Made by a program: the position numbers and the translations under genes. Positions 17,648 to 26,655 of a DNA stretch of 64,000 nucleotides are shown piece by piece; position 1 is the stretch's first letter, and each line of letters begins with the position of its first letter. Location of the stretch: assembly GCF_000479005.1 (NCBI RefSeq), contig NZ_AWXC01000007.1, positions 62,001-126,000 on the forward strand, given 5' to 3'. The notes beneath the pieces are model-generated. The model saw nothing but the letters and a program-made list of their open reading frames with translations, did not search any database and was not told the origin of the DNA. This DNA comes from Prevotella sp. BV3P1. Lineage in GTDB: Bacteria; Bacteroidota; Bacteroidia; Bacteroidales; Bacteroidaceae.

Positions 17648-17872
17648 AGCGGCAAACTTGCACCTTTATTTATCATATCAATAAAGGTATCAACACCGTC
17701 ATTTTATTTTATAAAATACAGGGTAAAATAGAAAACTTTACATTTTTTCGGCCTTATAGTTTCAATATTTGTCAGCGCAAGGTAAGTTGCTCTCAAATAC
17801 GCCAAAAATAGAAAGTATTGATAATCAGTGATATAGGTTCGTCGTCTGTCAGAATCTTATCCTTTTTATAGG

Positions 17873-17993
17873 TAAAAGCATTGCTTTTGTGCCTTTTTGG
17901 GCGTGCAATAAGCTATCTTTTGCTCTCTTATTGCTATGCTATTGCGCGATAAAGTCATTGAGTTTGCGTGTTAAAAGCATTGCTTTTGAATGA
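17873..17993. repeat. 22-nt periodic near-palindrome array, cluster C (5 units plus a half spacer)
   Basis: Units start at 17873, 17906, 17928, 17950 and 17972; an 11-base segment, half a period, separates the first from the rest. Two cores are perfect palindromes around a central T (AAAAGCA-T-TGCTTTT). The array sits in the 453-base gap between the convergent YecH-like and porQ genes, where I see no gene. Confidence 0.72.
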
Positions 17994-18100
17994 AAAGAGG
18001 ATAAAACGTGTCAAAAAGGACACATGAAATAACCTGTTTGATGCTAATTTACAGAAAACTCAGTACAAAAAAACTGACGTATCTTGGTAGTAAGTTTTCT

Positions 18101-19045
18101 TCATAATTGAAACGCTGTACTGATAACAATCGACTGGCTTGAAACGTGATACTTGCCGTAGGCCAGGTTCAACTTGAAGCGGTTGAGATTGATGCCGGCG
18201 CCACATGAGAAGCCTGCGCCGTGGTTACTCTCCTCGTCTGCGCTGGCAATGGTCATCTCGTCGGCACGCCGGAAGTTGTAACCAGCACCCACCCAGATGC
18301 GGTCAGACAGCAGGATATCGATGCCACCCACCAGGTGATTCACGAATTTATAGTTCCAGTGCGTGAGGTCAACTAGTGTGGCGTGAAACCGTAGTGGCGT
18401 GTGTACCAGTCGTTTACTTACGCCAAGTTGCACGTCTAAGGGCATGCTTTCGTAGGTGTCGTCGTAGCTTTTGAGCTGTCCGCCCAGGTTTTTGGCCACG
18501 AACGACAGCGACAGTTCGCGCTCAGCATCATAATAATTCAGTCCGAGGTCAACGCCCATGGCCAGCGAGTTGTAGCTGCCGATGTACGAGGTGATGAACT
18601 TGGCGGTGATACCTCCGGCCAATTGGTCGGTGAGCAGGTACGAGAAATAGCCAGACAAGGCGATGTCTTTGGCCGAAAATTCGCCAAGTTGCTGGTTCTC
18701 GACCGTGGTTTGTTTCATCTTACCATAGTCAATGTATAGTGCGGAAACGGCTGCCGAGGCACGCTCTTTAATCACTTTGTTGAACGCTGCGCTTAACATG
18801 TTGGCCCCGGCCATGTAGTTCATGTAGTTCAGGTTGATGGTTTTGTCGCTCACAGTCGACAGCAGTGCCGGGTTGTGGAATATCAGAGCCTCGTCATCTT
18901 CCACCAATGAGATGTTCTCACCCCCCAATGCTGAGGCGTGAGCACTTGCTGGCAGACGTAGAAAGTTGTACACATTCTTACTTTCTTGCGCGACGGTGGT
19001 TGTGGCAACTGCTGTGAGCAAGAGGACGAAAAGGGCTTTTTTCAT
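18101..19045 (-). CDS. porQ: Type IX secretion system protein PorQ
   Basis: PorQ belongs to the PorV family of outer-membrane barrels and helps the type IX system attach cargo proteins to the cell surface. The 314-residue protein has a signal peptide (ending TVAQ), then YNFLRLPASAHASALGGENISLVEDDEALIFHNPALL, the family's N-terminal signature, followed by alternating beta strands. The end SSQSIVISTAFQL fits a barrel terminus. It is monocistronic and divergent from a TonB gene. No other T9SS genes are in the window, as is usual for their scattered layout. Confidence 0.9.
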   Translation of the reverse strand: MKKALFVLLLTAVATTTVAQESKNVYNFLRLPASAHASALGGENISLVEDDEALIFHNPALLSTVSDKTINLNYMNYMAGANMLSAAFNKVIKERASAAVSALYIDYGKMKQTTVENQQLGEFSAKDIALSGYFSYLLTDQLAGGITAKFITSYIGSYNSLAMGVDLGLNYYDAERELSLSFVAKNLGGQLKSYDDTYESMPLDVQLGVSKRLVHTPLRFHATLVDLTHWNYKFVNHLVGGIDILLSDRIWVGAGYNFRRADEMTIASADEESNHGAGFSCGAGINLNRFKLNLAYGKYHVSSQSIVISTAFQL

Positions 19046-19066
19046 TTATTTTTCCTAATTTATTGG

Positions 19067-19104
19067 CAAAGATACTACTATTTTCAAATAACTCGTTATC
19101 TTTG
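19067..19104. promoter_or_regulatory. Divergent -7 boxes between porQ and the TonB gene
   Basis: TATCTTTG occurs on the minus strand at 19074-19067 (toward porQ) and on the plus strand at 19097-19104 (toward the TonB gene). The two face away with only 22 bases between, so their -33 regions overlap and the promoters could interfere. Neither -33 box is strong. Confidence 0.5.
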
Positions 19105-19194
19105 TACATCTAATCCGTTTGGTAAACAACGTAAAAAAGAAGTGTTTATTGCGGTCGTTCAGCAGTCATTGCACGGCGTCCGATTATTCTCATC

Positions 19195-19911
19195 GTGAAG
19201 CATCAAAAATCAGACATCCCCACAGTAGAAGAGCATCGTGCCACGGCATTCTTGCTGGGGCTCGTGTTGGTTCTGTCGGTCTTGTATGTGGCATTTCAAT
19301 ACAATAGCGCCCCGCAAGACATGGATTTGTCTGACCAATCGCTTGACGATTTGGTGCAAGACATTGAATTGCACCCCGCCATGGATGACAAGGAGATGGT
19401 TAACACCATGACCGTACAACCTCCACAAAAGACCTTCAGCGAACGCATCAAGGCGGTGGATCAACCGCTGAAACAACAAATAGAAAAGCTATCGGCTTCC
19501 ACTACCAGTCCACTTTTGGTTGGTGATGGCGAGGCCGAGGCGTTGAATGCCAAGCTGTCGGCGGCGCTTCCGCCCATCCCCGTGGCCTCTGAACAGCCCT
19601 TGAACTTTCGCATTGTTCAGCAAATGCCCGAGTTTCCCGGTGGTGGATCAGCGTTCATTCAGTGGCTCACGCGTCAACTGCGATATCCACCATTGGCTCA
19701 AAGTCAGAGAATACAGGGCAGAGTGGTGGTGTCGTTCATTGTCAACAAGGACGGAAGCATTGCCGATGTGAAACTGGAAAAGTCGGTTAATGCCCTGCTG
19801 GATCGTGAGGCATTGCGCGTCATTCGTATGATGCCCCGGTGGAAACCGGGTGTGCACAACAACCAACCGTGCCGCACCATGGTGGCCGTGCCGGTGGTAT
19901 TCAAAATTTAG
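19195..19911 (+). CDS. TonB-like energy transducer
   Basis: The 238-residue protein has one N-terminal membrane anchor (about 15-37, TAFLLGLVLVLSVLYVAF), a hydrophilic periplasmic linker, and a C-terminal TonB domain (about 155-238: LRYPPLAQSQRIQGRVVVSFIVNKDGSIADV, then ALRVIRMMPRWKPG and VAVPVVFKI). It transmits proton-motive force to outer-membrane receptors. The N-terminus is short and ExbB/ExbD are not adjacent, so it is one of several TonB proteins expected in Bacteroidales. The start is GTG at 19195. Confidence 0.9.
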   Translation: MKHQKSDIPTVEEHRATAFLLGLVLVLSVLYVAFQYNSAPQDMDLSDQSLDDLVQDIELHPAMDDKEMVNTMTVQPPQKTFSERIKAVDQPLKQQIEKLSASTTSPLLVGDGEAEALNAKLSAALPPIPVASEQPLNFRIVQQMPEFPGGGSAFIQWLTRQLRYPPLAQSQRIQGRVVVSFIVNKDGSIADVKLEKSVNALLDREALRVIRMMPRWKPGVHNNQPCRTMVAVPVVFKI

Positions 19912-19935
19912 CAATCGATTAAAATACAACAATCT

Positions 19936-20910
19936 ATGATGACATCTCAAGAAATCCTCAAACTGGTTAACAATCATCTCGACAGTTTGGCCGACGAACG
20001 GCAACCCCGCCATCTGTACGAACCTATAGAATATGTGCTCAGTCTGGGTGGAAAGCGCATCCGACCCACGCTCATGTTGTTGGCTTATAACCTGTATCGG
20101 GAGCATCCGGAGGACATTCTGATGCCCGCTTGTGGCATCGAAACCTACCATAACTATACGCTCTTGCACGATGACTTGATGGATCAGGCCGACCTGCGGC
20201 GTGGCCATGAGACCGTTCACAAGCGTTGGGATGCCAACACGGCTATCCTTAGTGGCGATTCAATGCTGGTGCTGGCCTACCAACGCATGGCGCAATGCAG
20301 GACCGACAAGTTGAAAGAGGTCATCGACGTGTTTACACAAACGGCTCTGGAGATAGGCGAGGGACAGCAATACGACATGGATTTTGAGAAGCGGAATGAT
20401 GTGACAGAAGCCGAATACATTGAGATGATTCGTCTCAAAACAAGCGTCTTGCTGGCGTGTGCGTTGAAGATTGGCGCCATCTTGGGCGATGCTTCCGCCG
20501 AAGATGCCAATAACTTGTATCGCTTTGGCGAGAAAATAGGCTTGGCATTCCAACTGCAAGACGACTTTTTGGATGTGTATGGCGACCCTAAAGTTTTTGG
20601 CAAGGCTATCGGAGGTGATATTGTTAGCAACAAGAAAACCTACATGCTCATCAACGCTTTCAATCGGGCTGACGCCCAACAGCGTGCCGAATTGGAACGT
20701 TGGACGCAGCTCAAGGACTTTGACAGACAGGAGAAAATCGATGCGGTGACGGCTCTTTACAACGACATGGGCATCGATCGTCTGGCACAAGACAAGATGG
20801 CGACCTACTATGAGGAGAGCAAGAAATACCTCGCTGCGGTACAAGTGCCAACTGGAAAGAAGCGGGAACTGACGGCTTATGCGCAGCAAATGATGAAAAG
20901 AACCTACTAA
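19936..20910 (+). CDS. Polyprenyl (isoprenoid) diphosphate synthase
   Basis: A trans-prenyltransferase of 324 residues that condenses isopentenyl diphosphate onto allylic diphosphates. It carries GGKRIRPTLMLL near residue 35, the first aspartate-rich motif LLHDDLMDQADLRRG near 75 and the second, QLQDDFLDVYGDP, near 200, with GEGQQYDM and KTSVLLACALKIGA between. DDLMD in the first motif is followed by RRG as in this family. Chain length (farnesyl to octaprenyl, for quinone side chains) cannot be settled from sequence alone. It lies 24 bases after the TonB gene. Confidence 0.92.
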   Translation: MMTSQEILKLVNNHLDSLADERQPRHLYEPIEYVLSLGGKRIRPTLMLLAYNLYREHPEDILMPACGIETYHNYTLLHDDLMDQADLRRGHETVHKRWDANTAILSGDSMLVLAYQRMAQCRTDKLKEVIDVFTQTALEIGEGQQYDMDFEKRNDVTEAEYIEMIRLKTSVLLACALKIGAILGDASAEDANNLYRFGEKIGLAFQLQDDFLDVYGDPKVFGKAIGGDIVSNKKTYMLINAFNRADAQQRAELERWTQLKDFDRQEKIDAVTALYNDMGIDRLAQDKMATYYEESKKYLAAVQVPTGKKRELTAYAQQMMKRTY

Positions 20911-20988
20911 GGCGAATCCAATCATCATCTGAAGCTCCTGCAATCCACCTCACTTGTAACCAATTTACCCTGTTAAAATTCGTTTGTT

Positions 20989-21693
20989 TTGCCCTATAGA
21001 AGACTCCCAAAGACTGATGCCGCACGATTGAAAGCCCTCAAGACGCTGCTGGACAATAACGATATCTATACCGTTAGGAATAGATTCGTGGATTGGAAGT
21101 TGCTCAACATGGCTCAACAGTTGTACGACAGATTGCTCACAGCTTGCGACCAATATCGCATTAGTAAGCAGGCTCAGGCCCGACAAAGCAGAAGGGTGAG
21201 CAAGCTACAGCGTAATGCTACCCTGTATCTTAGTCATTTCTTGCAAGTTTTGTTCATGTGTGTTGAGCGTGGAGAAATCAAGAATAAGCAGCTACAGCTC
21301 TACGGTTTGGAGCCAAATGCAGCGAGTTTGCCCGACATCAAGAATGCAGAAGCCTTGAAAGAGTGGGGGAAAAAGGTGGTTGAAGGAGAGAAAGAGCGAA
21401 TCAAGAAAGGCGGATGTCCCATCTATAACCCTACCATCAGCATGGTGTTCACTCATCATGACATATTCAAGGAGGCACATGAACAACAGCAATCACTGAC
21501 GGCCAAGACTAAAAAGACGCAGGAAGAAATCATTCTCTTACGTCCAGAGGTGGATGAAGTTCTGTTGGATATTTGGAATCAAATAGAGAAACATTTTGAG
21601 AATGAGCCACCCGAAGTGCGCTTTCCTGCCTGCCGGAAGTTGGGCGTGGTGTATTATTACCGCAGACACGAGGAGCATCTGTATGGCGAATAG
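20989..21693 (+). CDS. Conserved hypothetical protein (Bacteroidales)
   Basis: A 234-residue soluble protein starting at a TTG (20989) as MPYRRLPKTDAARLKALKTLL, a start I favour because the PYRRLP-T-D opening looks conserved. It is rich in charged helices (about 20-130, KQLRQSR-like RQSRRVSKLQRN; then a KEWGKKVVEGEKERIK helix) and ends YYYRRHEEHLYGE. No enzymatic motif, signal peptide or membrane segment is visible. I do not recognise its function. Confidence 0.68.
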   Translation: MPYRRLPKTDAARLKALKTLLDNNDIYTVRNRFVDWKLLNMAQQLYDRLLTACDQYRISKQAQARQSRRVSKLQRNATLYLSHFLQVLFMCVERGEIKNKQLQLYGLEPNAASLPDIKNAEALKEWGKKVVEGEKERIKKGGCPIYNPTISMVFTHHDIFKEAHEQQQSLTAKTKKTQEEIILLRPEVDEVLLDIWNQIEKHFENEPPEVRFPACRKLGVVYYYRRHEEHLYGE

Positions 21694-21800
21694 TCTTACC
21701 CATGGCCTGCCACAAGCCTGCGTCACAAATGCAAAAGGTTCGCCGGACAGGTGGAAACAGCGCTTTTCTGCACGTTTTGTCTTTACTAATTCTACGTTCT

Positions 21801-21844
21801 ATAACAACGACTGTCACACTTTATAACAACTTCTGTCACATTCA
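21801..21844. repeat. Two 22-base direct repeats upstream of tatD
   Basis: Two adjacent 22-base units share TATAACAAC and CTGTCACA, and a third partial copy (AATAACAATTTTT) runs into the tatD start. The period equals that of the palindromic arrays, but the sequence is different. Confidence 0.5.
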
Positions 21845-21856
21845 ATAACAATTTTT

Positions 21857-22681
21857 ATGACGACAACTTTCATAGACACACACGCTCATTTGGATGGAGA
21901 AGAGTTTCAAAACGACCTTCCCGAGGTTATCGCGCGTGCCAAAGCGGCCGGTGTGGAAAAGATATTCGTGCCTGCCATCGACCTTGTTCATTTGCCTGAA
22001 TTGATGAATGTGTGTCGTAAATATCCTGATACGCTGCATCCCATGATAGGGTTGCATCCGGAAGAGGTGAGGGCTGACTGGAAGGACGTGTTGAAAAACA
22101 TGAAACAACACTTGCTTGACAACTTGGCTGGGACGAACGATGAGCCAAGATGTATCGCCGTTGGTGAGGTCGGATTGGACTATTATTGGAGCCGAGAATA
22201 CGAACACGAGCAACTTGAGGCTTTTGAAGAACAAGTGAAGTGGGCCGTAGAATGTCAGCTGCCACTGATGATTCACTGTCGAAAGGCGCAAAACGAAATG
22301 GTGAAATTGTTACGAAAATACGAAAAAGACTTGCCGGGTGGCGTGTTTCATTGTTTCACTGGCAACGACAAAGAGGCTGCCGAATTGTTGAGCTTCCAAC
22401 GCTTTGTGTTGGGCATTGGTGGCGTGTTGACGTTTAAGAGCAGCAACCTGCGCGAGATGTTGCCCATCCATGTGCCGCTCAACCGCATCGTCTTGGAAAC
22501 CGACAGTCCGTACATGGCACCCACGCCCAACCGTGGTAAGCGCAACGAAAGTGCTTTCGTGGCCTTGGTGCTGAGGCAGTTGGCACAGTGTTATCAGGTG
22601 AGTGAGGAAGAAATTGCAAGCCAAACCAATGCCAATGTACAGCGAGTGTTTGGAGTAGGTGTGATGGATAAAGCCGTTTGA
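21857..22681 (+). CDS. TatD-family metal-dependent hydrolase
   Basis: The 274-residue TIM-barrel protein has every TatD signature: FIDTHAHLDGEEF (HxH metal ligands), GEVGLDYYW, QLPLMIHCRKAQNEM, GVFHCFTGNDKEAAELL and LETDSPYMAPTPNRGKRNE. TatD proteins are 3'-5' deoxyribonucleases or related phosphoesterases; the true substrate here is unknown. The stop is followed after 3 bases by the next gene, so the two may be cotranscribed. Confidence 0.93.
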   Translation: MTTTFIDTHAHLDGEEFQNDLPEVIARAKAAGVEKIFVPAIDLVHLPELMNVCRKYPDTLHPMIGLHPEEVRADWKDVLKNMKQHLLDNLAGTNDEPRCIAVGEVGLDYYWSREYEHEQLEAFEEQVKWAVECQLPLMIHCRKAQNEMVKLLRKYEKDLPGGVFHCFTGNDKEAAELLSFQRFVLGIGGVLTFKSSNLREMLPIHVPLNRIVLETDSPYMAPTPNRGKRNESAFVALVLRQLAQCYQVSEEEIASQTNANVQRVFGVGVMDKAV

Positions 22682-22684
22682 TGG

Positions 22685-23932
22685 ATGAGAGGGTTGCCGT
22701 TGATAGTAGGGTTGTTCTTGATGAGTACTGATGTTTGCGCCGAACGGGCCGACTCGTTGCACCATTATAATTATTCTTTGCAGGTCATGCCAGGCAGGTT
22801 AGTCGCCCTGGACCAATACGCTGAACGGTGGATCAAGAAGACGCCAAACCTCTCGTTGGCCGCAGAAATAGGGCGCGTGGCATTGCCTGACGACAGTGAT
22901 GCCTTTGCTTCTGACTTTGGATATCCGTCGCTCACCTTGGGTTTGCGTTACACTTTTAATAATCAGGTGAGCCTGCACCGCGACCCAGATCCTGCATGGG
23001 GACAGGCCAAAGAGGTGGATTACAATTCTCGTTTGGGCAACACGGTGTCGCTGTACGGCAAGTTTTATCGCCCTTTCTTTCGCCATTTGCGGTGGGAAAC
23101 GGCCTATTCGTTCAGCTTTGGCGTAGGCTACAGCCACCTGAAGTACAATAAACAAAACGATATTGATAACGAGTTGATAGGTACCAACTGGCTTATTTAT
23201 TTCGGTGCCGGCGTGCATGCCACCTATCATCTCAACAATCAATGGGGCATACGCGGCGCCATCGAATTCGTCCATCACAGCAATGGCGCTTTATATCGGC
23301 CCAACAAAGGTTCCAATGCGGTGGGTACATCCCTTGGAGTGGTGTACGAACCGTATTACAAACAGTTGATTAATACCGCCCACCCTCGTTTTTATCAACC
23401 TTTTCAACGCTATTGGTACCTCAATTTTGCAGCAGGCGTAGGTGCTAAAACCATGTTGGAGGATTGGCTGACCACGCAATTTAGAACCAATCCCTCGCAT
23501 CCTGATTACCGTACCGAACATTTTAAGGTGTATGCAGCCTACTCGTTACAGGCCGACGTGATGTGCCGTTATGCGCGCAGGTGGGCATCGGGCGTGGGCA
23601 TTGATTGGTTTTATGGAACCTATGCCTCGCACATAGCCGACTTAGATGCGCGGCAAGGTAACGCTGCCAAGCATAGTCCGTGGTCGTTAGGTATCGCTGC
23701 CAAGCACGAAGTGTTCTATCATCGGCTGTCTTTGGGCCTGTCGTTTGGCTGGTACTTGCACCGCCAGATGGGCTACAACGCTTTGTTCAACGAATCGAAA
23801 TATTACGAACGCATTGGCTTGCATTATGCTTTTCCAGTGCTGGGCGGATTGAAAGCAGGCATCAACGTCAAGGCTCATAAAACCAAAGCCGACCTCACGG
23901 AACTGGTCGTTGCAATTCCCGTGAGGCTGTAG
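22685..23932 (+). CDS. PagL/acyloxyacyl hydrolase-like outer-membrane protein
   Basis: A 415-residue protein with a signal peptide (ending DVCAE) and a beta-barrel pattern. IRGAIEFVHHSNGALYRPNKGSN matches the catalytic HHSNG signature of lipid A 3-O-deacylases (PagL-like), and FGAGVHATYHLNN precedes it as in the family. Its length exceeds that of PagL (about 150-170), as in the Bacteroidetes variants. It probably edits lipid A acyl chains in the outer membrane; this is inference. It follows tatD by 3 bases. Confidence 0.82.
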   Translation: MRGLPLIVGLFLMSTDVCAERADSLHHYNYSLQVMPGRLVALDQYAERWIKKTPNLSLAAEIGRVALPDDSDAFASDFGYPSLTLGLRYTFNNQVSLHRDPDPAWGQAKEVDYNSRLGNTVSLYGKFYRPFFRHLRWETAYSFSFGVGYSHLKYNKQNDIDNELIGTNWLIYFGAGVHATYHLNNQWGIRGAIEFVHHSNGALYRPNKGSNAVGTSLGVVYEPYYKQLINTAHPRFYQPFQRYWYLNFAAGVGAKTMLEDWLTTQFRTNPSHPDYRTEHFKVYAAYSLQADVMCRYARRWASGVGIDWFYGTYASHIADLDARQGNAAKHSPWSLGIAAKHEVFYHRLSLGLSFGWYLHRQMGYNALFNESKYYERIGLHYAFPVLGGLKAGINVKAHKTKADLTELVVAIPVRL

Positions 23933-23964
23933 GTCAATCGCTGTCTTAACAACTTGATGGCTTG

Positions 23965-24894
23965 TCAGTTCCTCATCCATTCATCGTTGGCCTTTGGGGT
24001 GACAATCTGTAGCTTGTCGTTGTTGAGCCGAACGACATATTTGTCTTTGGTGTTGCTGATGCTGTCAGCCACGTTCAGTTCCAGTTGCCCCATCTGAAGG
24101 GTGGTTAACTGGTTGCATCGATTTTCCCATTTGATATTTTTGGGGTCTTCGAGAAAGGCACCATGGGTGACTACGGTGATGGGTGAGGTGAAGTGGTAGG
24201 TAATGCGCAGCTTAGGTTTGGCGTAACTTTCCAGCATTCCGCTTCCCGACAGTTCAAAAACAAATAAGTCAACCTTCGTCTTCCACCATTCTACGGTGAG
24301 CGGTTTGTTGGTCACTTGGAAGGTTTTGTCGTACGGTTCGTATTTGATATATTCGTCATCATACCCCCGGGTCTTTGTCTTTTGGCTGTTCTTCATGTAG
24401 AGCAGCGCCTTGGGGAGGCACGAACTTTCACTTATCGTCCATTGCTGCGAGTAGATGTTGTCAATGGTGAGAAAGAAAATCAGCTCTACATCCAAGTGTT
24501 CAACGACCGCCTGAATCTTCCATGTGTCACCTTCGGGGCGGGTGTAACTGATGGTATAGTTGTTGCGGCCAGGCATGTTCCAGGCCTTCAAAGTATAGAT
24601 GTCTTCCAGATTCTTGGGGGCTTTGTGCTTCACGATGTTGATGTTTTTGAAGTAAAGTGCGTTCACCGAGTCACGCCCTTCGAGGGTGTTTTGGCGGACA
24701 TATTCCCTGAACATGCGCGTGTAAGCGATGATGTCGGTAAAATATTCGAGGTACTCTTCGGTGTACCCGTATGCCCGATATCCTGCTTTCGTCATCGTGG
24801 CGCTTTCGTCACTGTTGTTGTATTCGGTCAAGCTTCTTTCACATCCCGAAAGAACCAGTATGGCCATGATGCCTGTCAATAGTTTTGTTTTCAT
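23965..24894 (-). CDS. Hypothetical lipoprotein
   Basis: A 309-residue protein with a lipoprotein signal peptide (MAILVLSGC, lipobox LSGC near residue 18) and a hydrophilic, beta-rich body ending in KANDEWMRN. I recognise no domain. It lies 20 bases after a small barrel gene on the same strand and is probably cotranscribed with it, so it may be its periplasmic or surface partner. Confidence 0.75.
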   Translation of the reverse strand: MKTKLLTGIMAILVLSGCERSLTEYNNSDESATMTKAGYRAYGYTEEYLEYFTDIIAYTRMFREYVRQNTLEGRDSVNALYFKNINIVKHKAPKNLEDIYTLKAWNMPGRNNYTISYTRPEGDTWKIQAVVEHLDVELIFFLTIDNIYSQQWTISESSCLPKALLYMKNSQKTKTRGYDDEYIKYEPYDKTFQVTNKPLTVEWWKTKVDLFVFELSGSGMLESYAKPKLRITYHFTSPITVVTHGAFLEDPKNIKWENRCNQLTTLQMGQLELNVADSISNTKDKYVVRLNNDKLQIVTPKANDEWMRN

Positions 24895-24914
24895 TTTTCA
24901 GTCTGTGTTTGTTT

Positions 24915-25562
24915 TTAAAATCTGTAACCCATGCCTGCCCTAAGCGTTCCCATTTGATAAGAGCCCAGTTCGCCAAAGCCATACAACTTGGTGCCAATCA
25001 TGAAACCAAATAAGGTAAAATCGGCTGCGATGTTGTACGAACTGGTGAAGTTGTGGTCGGTATAACTTTTGTATAACAGCTGACCCACGCCGAGCGACAG
25101 GCCACTGTAAAAGCAATGTTTCGCCCGAATGGCATAGTAATATCTCATACTTGCCATCAACGCTGTATGGTGCAGGTTGAAACTATAGGCATGGTTGCCA
25201 GTTGCGGTTTCGTAACATTGTCGCCACATATTTTGATAGGAGGCTTGCAAACCCACGGCCCAATGTTTGCTGAAGTGATAGTGCAGACCCATGGAGAAAA
25301 TGGGTGAGGTGTTTTCTTCCTTGAGGTAGTACTTGCCCCAGTGGTACTTGTCCAAAGGCGTTTCATTGGGCAGCGAGGTAGAGGGGTAGCCGAAAAAGTT
25401 GGAAGCGTCTTCGATAGGCATACCCACAGCGAATGTTATCTCATATTTTTGATACGGATAACCCTTGCTTTCTGTTTGTTGTGCCCACAAAGGCGAGGTG
25501 GCGAAAAGCAGCAGAGCCGTTGCTAAGAAATGCCTTTTTGCCTGGTAGAATTTTTCTTTCAT
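24915..25562 (-). CDS. Outer-membrane beta-barrel protein
   Basis: A 215-residue protein with a signal peptide (to about residue 27, ending LWAQ) and barrel-type strands (YEITFAVGMPIED, FSMGLHYHFSKHWAVGLQASYQ, MASMRYYYAI, CFYSGLSLGVGQLLY), ending with an aromatic residue (RAGMGYRF), typical of barrel C-termini. The family is not recognised. It is followed after 20 bases by a lipoprotein gene, suggesting a two-gene surface unit. Confidence 0.78.
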   Translation of the reverse strand: MKEKFYQAKRHFLATALLLFATSPLWAQQTESKGYPYQKYEITFAVGMPIEDASNFFGYPSTSLPNETPLDKYHWGKYYLKEENTSPIFSMGLHYHFSKHWAVGLQASYQNMWRQCYETATGNHAYSFNLHHTALMASMRYYYAIRAKHCFYSGLSLGVGQLLYKSYTDHNFTSSYNIAADFTLFGFMIGTKLYGFGELGSYQMGTLRAGMGYRF

Positions 25563-25592
25563 CGTGTTTGTTAATTTGACTTTTTATAACAA

Positions 25593-25617
25593 AACACAAT
25601 AAGTGGTAAAATCTTGC
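25593..25617 (+). repeat. Upstream copy of a 25-base promoter-like motif
   Basis: This 25-base stretch matches 25945-25969 at 22 of 25 positions (shared core GTGGTAAAA/ATGGTAAAA then CTTGC). The downstream copy has a -7 box TATATTTG at the right distance; here the corresponding place reads TTTATTTG, a weakened match. Confidence 0.5.
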
Positions 25618-25686
25618 ATCGACCCTGCCATTTTTTTATTTTTTTTATTTGAGCCATGCCGTGCCTCGCCTATTGAGGTTGAATTT

Positions 25687-25774
25687 CAATCTCCATGCTT
25701 TTGGATGCCAAACCCAATGACTTTAGGGGCCAAACCCAATGACTTTGGATGCCAAAGTCAATGCTATTGGAAAC
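25687..25774. repeat. 22-nt periodic near-palindrome array, cluster D (4 units)
   Basis: Units start at 25687, 25709, 25731 and 25753; cores are AATCTCC-A-TGCTTTT, AAACCCA-A-TGACTTT (twice) and AAAGTCA-A-TGCTATT. It lies in the 511-base divergent gap between the barrel gene and the sigma-factor operon. Apart from the promoter-like copies I see nothing else there. Confidence 0.75.
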
Positions 25775-25964
25775 TGAAACGGTGCGATTGTGCAACACGC
25801 TGATTTCCATTTTGTTATGATTCGCCTAGTAGATTTGTTTCATTAGCAGAACGCTTGCGTTCATTATCTTGTTTAGTTCATTGGTTTGATTGGTTTTATT
25901 CGTTGTTCCACGACATTGCCTTTGAATGAAAGAACCATAGCTGAAACAAAATAAATGGTAAAAA

Positions 25965-25997
25965 CTTGCGATTGCCATGCAAGATTTTTTATATTTG
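25965..25997 (+). promoter_or_regulatory. Promoter of the sigma-factor operon
   Basis: CTTG (25965-25968) and TATATTTG (25990-25997) are 21 bases apart. The transcript would cover the 26074 lipoprotein, the sigma gene and the fused barrel gene. A partial copy of the region lies 352 bases upstream. Confidence 0.6.
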
Positions 25998-26073
25998 TAG
26001 TTATAACCATAAAAGGTTACTGTATTCAAGGTAGAAATCAAGGTGGTGGTGCCGGGAATGCAGAAGAGACAAA

Positions 26074-26655
26074 ATGAGAATGATGAAATATGTTTTTTAC
26101 TTCTTGATAGGTCTGCTGTGCGCGAGTTGTGCGGTTGGTGACGGGGACGAAATGGGCCTTGGAACCTTGGATTCAGCGCATCTGTCGCCAGAATATTACG
26201 GGCAGTTTGAAGGGATATGGAGCATCAATGGTCAGAATATTGGCTCGGCTGAATTAGCGATGGGCGTACAACAAGTGTATTCAACACTACCGTTGGCCGA
26301 CGACGTGCAACAGGCCATCGCACGCAAACTGGGCGTTGAGGCGTTGGGCGATGTGCGGAGTGGCAGCTATGGTGTGTCTTATTTGGAAACCGCTTACTCG
26401 GCCAGTTCGCGCTATTTCACGCTCCTGCCAGACGATGTCGAGATGACAGTGAAGGCCAAGGGCCACACACACAAGGTGCAATTGGTCATGGAACTGAACA
26501 ATAACAAGGCGGTTTACGACAAACAGACCACGGCCTTCGTCGCCTTTTTGCATTTGGCCGAGGTTCGGTTGGACGGGGAGTTGCTGAGGGAATACAAACC
26601 GTCGCAGACCATTCAATTTAAATCTACGAAGAAAACCAGAACAAGTGGAGACTGA
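26074..26655 (+). CDS. Hypothetical lipoprotein of the sigma operon
   Basis: A 193-residue lipoprotein (signal peptide with lipobox LLCASC near residue 18). No domain is recognised; it resembles DUF4840-type Bacteroidales lipoproteins but I am not sure. The last 11 bases overlap the start of the sigma-factor gene, suggesting translational coupling, so it may act in the same signalling or envelope system. Confidence 0.72.
   Translation: MRMMKYVFYFLIGLLCASCAVGDGDEMGLGTLDSAHLSPEYYGQFEGIWSINGQNIGSAELAMGVQQVYSTLPLADDVQQAIARKLGVEALGDVRSGSYGVSYLETAYSASSRYFTLLPDDVEMTVKAKGHTHKVQLVMELNNNKAVYDKQTTAFVAFLHLAEVRLDGELLREYKPSQTIQFKSTKKTRTSGD

Noticed and set aside
25826-26041. 71-residue minus-strand frame in the sigma promoter region
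   Set aside because: It overlaps the promoter and the duplicated motif; no protein features.
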